A stretch of 64,000 nt of DNA, taken from NCBI RefSeq assembly GCF_002104475.1, contig NZ_NBOF01000003.1, positions 682,001-746,000 on the forward strand. Direction: 5' to 3'. This stretch comes from Cognaticolwellia mytili (GTDB lineage: Bacteria; Pseudomonadota; Gammaproteobacteria; Enterobacterales; Alteromonadaceae). Shown in pieces: positions 62,708 through 64,000 of this stretch. How positions within the stretch are numbered: position 1 is the first letter of the stretch; every line of letters begins with the position of its first letter. Both the position numbers and the translations under genes were made by a program. Under the pieces are notes generated by a model. That model was not told the DNA's origin. It saw nothing but the letters and a program-made list of their open reading frames with translations, and did no database searches.

Positions 62708-63520
62708 TTAGCTATTTTTCGCCATTTCTTTAGCACGATCCAGTGCCGCCGTCATTGCTTTTGTTACGAGTTGTTCCAAGCCGCCTTCGCTAAGGGAGCT
62801 TATTGCAGCCTGTGTTGTACCGCCTTTAGAAGTAACATTTTCGCGTAGTTTGCTAATAGGAAGTTGGTTTTCTATCACCATTTTTGCAGCACCTAAGGCG
62901 GTTTGTTGCACTAGCTCTCGGCTGTCTTGTTCGTTAAAACCATAAGTACGTGCTTGTTTTTCCATTGCTTCCATAAATAAGAAAAAGTAAGCAGGAGCCG
63001 AACCCGATACCGCGATAATGTGATCGATCTGTGCTTCGGTTTCAAGCCACTTAACAATACCAACAGATGCCATTAAAGTTTCAGTAAAGGCTTTCTCATC
63101 GTCAGTTGCTTTTGCATTAGCATAAATACCCGTAACACCTTCCCCAATTTGCGATGGTGTATTCGGCATTGTTCTAAAAACTGAACATGGTTGAGCCAAT
63201 GCTTGCTCAATTTGCGTAAGCGTTGTGCCCGCAGCAACAGAAATAAATGACTTACCTGTTAGATCGATACTCTCATTTAATTGCTGGCATACTTCGCTAA
63301 TTAAGTAGGGTTTAACACCCAATACGATAACATCAGCAAATTGCACTGCTTCAATGTTGCTTTGGGTTTGTTTAACTCCCAAGCTTGCCTGTAATGCTAA
63401 GCGCTTTTCAGCTGATGGATTAGACACTATGATATTTTTAGCTGCGTAACCACTTTGTACTAAACCTGAAATAATCGCGCCGTTCATATTACCTGCGCCA
63501 ATAAATGCGACTTTTTTCAT
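62708..63520 (-). CDS. proC: pyrroline-5-carboxylate reductase
   Basis: A 270-aa enzyme of proline synthesis. Rossmann motif AFIGAGNMNGAII at the start, VLGVKPYLI, SVAAGTTL and the C-terminal ALGAAKMV/KLRENVTSKGGTTQAAI. Between yggS and yggT as in E. coli and relatives. Confidence 0.93.
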   Translation of the reverse strand: MKKVAFIGAGNMNGAIISGLVQSGYAAKNIIVSNPSAEKRLALQASLGVKQTQSNIEAVQFADVIVLGVKPYLISEVCQQLNESIDLTGKSFISVAAGTTLTQIEQALAQPCSVFRTMPNTPSQIGEGVTGIYANAKATDDEKAFTETLMASVGIVKWLETEAQIDHIIAVSGSAPAYFFLFMEAMEKQARTYGFNEQDSRELVQQTALGAAKMVIENQLPISKLRENVTSKGGTTQAAISSLSEGGLEQLVTKAMTAALDRAKEMAKNS

Positions 63521-63653
63521 AATTTACCTATTAATAGTTTATTGCTTATTTTGGTTGCAATCTTAATTGTGATAGCGATAGTTTTAAAATTTGTTTAATT
63601 GTAACGAATGCGCTATTTCGTGAGTAGGCGACTTTCGTATTAGAGTTTATACT

Positions 63654-64000
63654 TTATTTATGGGCGCGAATGCCAAATATTGCTGAACCAATACGTACCA
63701 TGGTTGAACCTGCGTTAATGGCAAATTGCATATCTGCTGACATGCCCATAGAAAGTGTATCAACACTTGGGTATTGCTTTTGTATACTGATAAATAAATT
63801 TTGCATACAGGTAAAACTTGCTTGTGAAGCGTTTTTTTCTGGAATTGCCATTAAACCGCGCAAAGACAAATTTTCACATTCAGCAATGGTATTAAGCAAT
63901 GCCGGTAGTTCATTAACTGAAACGCCAGATTTACTTTCTTCGCCGCTAATATTCACTTGTAAACAGATGTTTAGCGGGGTATCTTGACCAAACCTATGCT
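63654..64000 (-). CDS. YggS family PLP-binding homeostasis protein (partial, runs off right edge)
   Basis: The frame is open past the edge and begins HRFGQDTPLNICLQVNISGE, then LRGLMAIPE and SMGMSADMQFAI, the YggS/PLPBP family. The visible part is the C-terminal half, about 115 residues. Continues the operon with proC. Confidence 0.9.
   Translation of the reverse strand, partial: HRFGQDTPLNICLQVNISGEESKSGVSVNELPALLNTIAECENLSLRGLMAIPEKNASQASFTCMQNLFISIQKQYPSVDTLSMGMSADMQFAINAGSTMVRIGSAIFGIRAHK

Overview
The window looks like a chromosomal segment of a marine gammaproteobacterium of the Alteromonadales, most likely Colwellia-like. This rests on the AT-rich sequence, the conserved yggS-proC-yggT-DUF4426 and rdgB-hemW-tadA blocks, and an OmpR-type two-component operon with a MipA/OmpV porin-like protein and a DUF3019 protein. 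The assignment is an inference; there is no rRNA or tRNA gene to anchor it.

Region 1 (1 to about 21.2 kb) is the right-hand part of a Mu-like transposable prophage. Its left end lies outside the window. Late genes run leftward from about 8.9 kb: endolysin, holin-like and lipoprotein genes, zinc finger, DUF2730, DUF3486, terminase, DUF935 portal, gpF-like head protein, gpG-like protein and DUF1353. Early genes run rightward from 11.9 kb: Ner-like regulator, transposase, MuB-like ATPase, DUF3164, GemA and Mor. A LexA-like repressor sits at the divergence, and four extra leftward genes (9.0-10.8 kb), including a SLATT-like membrane protein, lie between repressor and lysis genes. The divergent layout resembles BcepMu rather than Mu. 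The terminase gene carries an in-frame TGA.

Region 2 (about 21.3 to 44.6 kb) is a chromosomal integron cassette array. About 36 similar attC sites (about 92-104 bp, left core TAACAAG, right core GTTRNNN) separate some 35 cassettes, nearly all on the + strand. The integrase gene is not in the window and should lie to the left, beyond the prophage. Cassettes encode many small one- or two-TM proteins, lipoproteins, three GNAT-like acetyltransferases, a rhomboid protease, a CPBP protease, a PhzF-like enzyme, a cupin, an alpha/beta hydrolase, a GrpB-like protein, an IspZ-like protein and a membrane-attached XRE regulator, plus a decayed ccdAB pair on the opposite strand. An IS110-family element and a decayed relative sit at the same position of two different attC sites, and an IS3-family remnant interrupts a third. 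Sites and genes become more degenerate toward the right end, as expected for the old, integrase-distal end.

The most notable finding is in the 231-bp non-coding end of the IS110 element. It has the order of parts expected of an IS110 bridge RNA, with a segment complementary to the conserved attC left core and segments matching the two IS ends. The adjacent transposase has lost the conserved catalytic Glu, which the decayed copy keeps.

Region 3 (44.7 to 64 kb) is ordinary chromosome: a secreted protein, an ODP-type metallo-beta-lactamase-fold protein with an MCP-signalling-like protein, an APH-family kinase, the HK/RR/DUF3019/MipA operon, a LysR regulator divergent from glutaryl-CoA dehydrogenase, a fused E1 dehydrogenase and a malonyltransferase-like gene, argR, tadA-hemW-rdgB, an EamA transporter, and DUF4426-yggT-proC-yggS running off the right edge.
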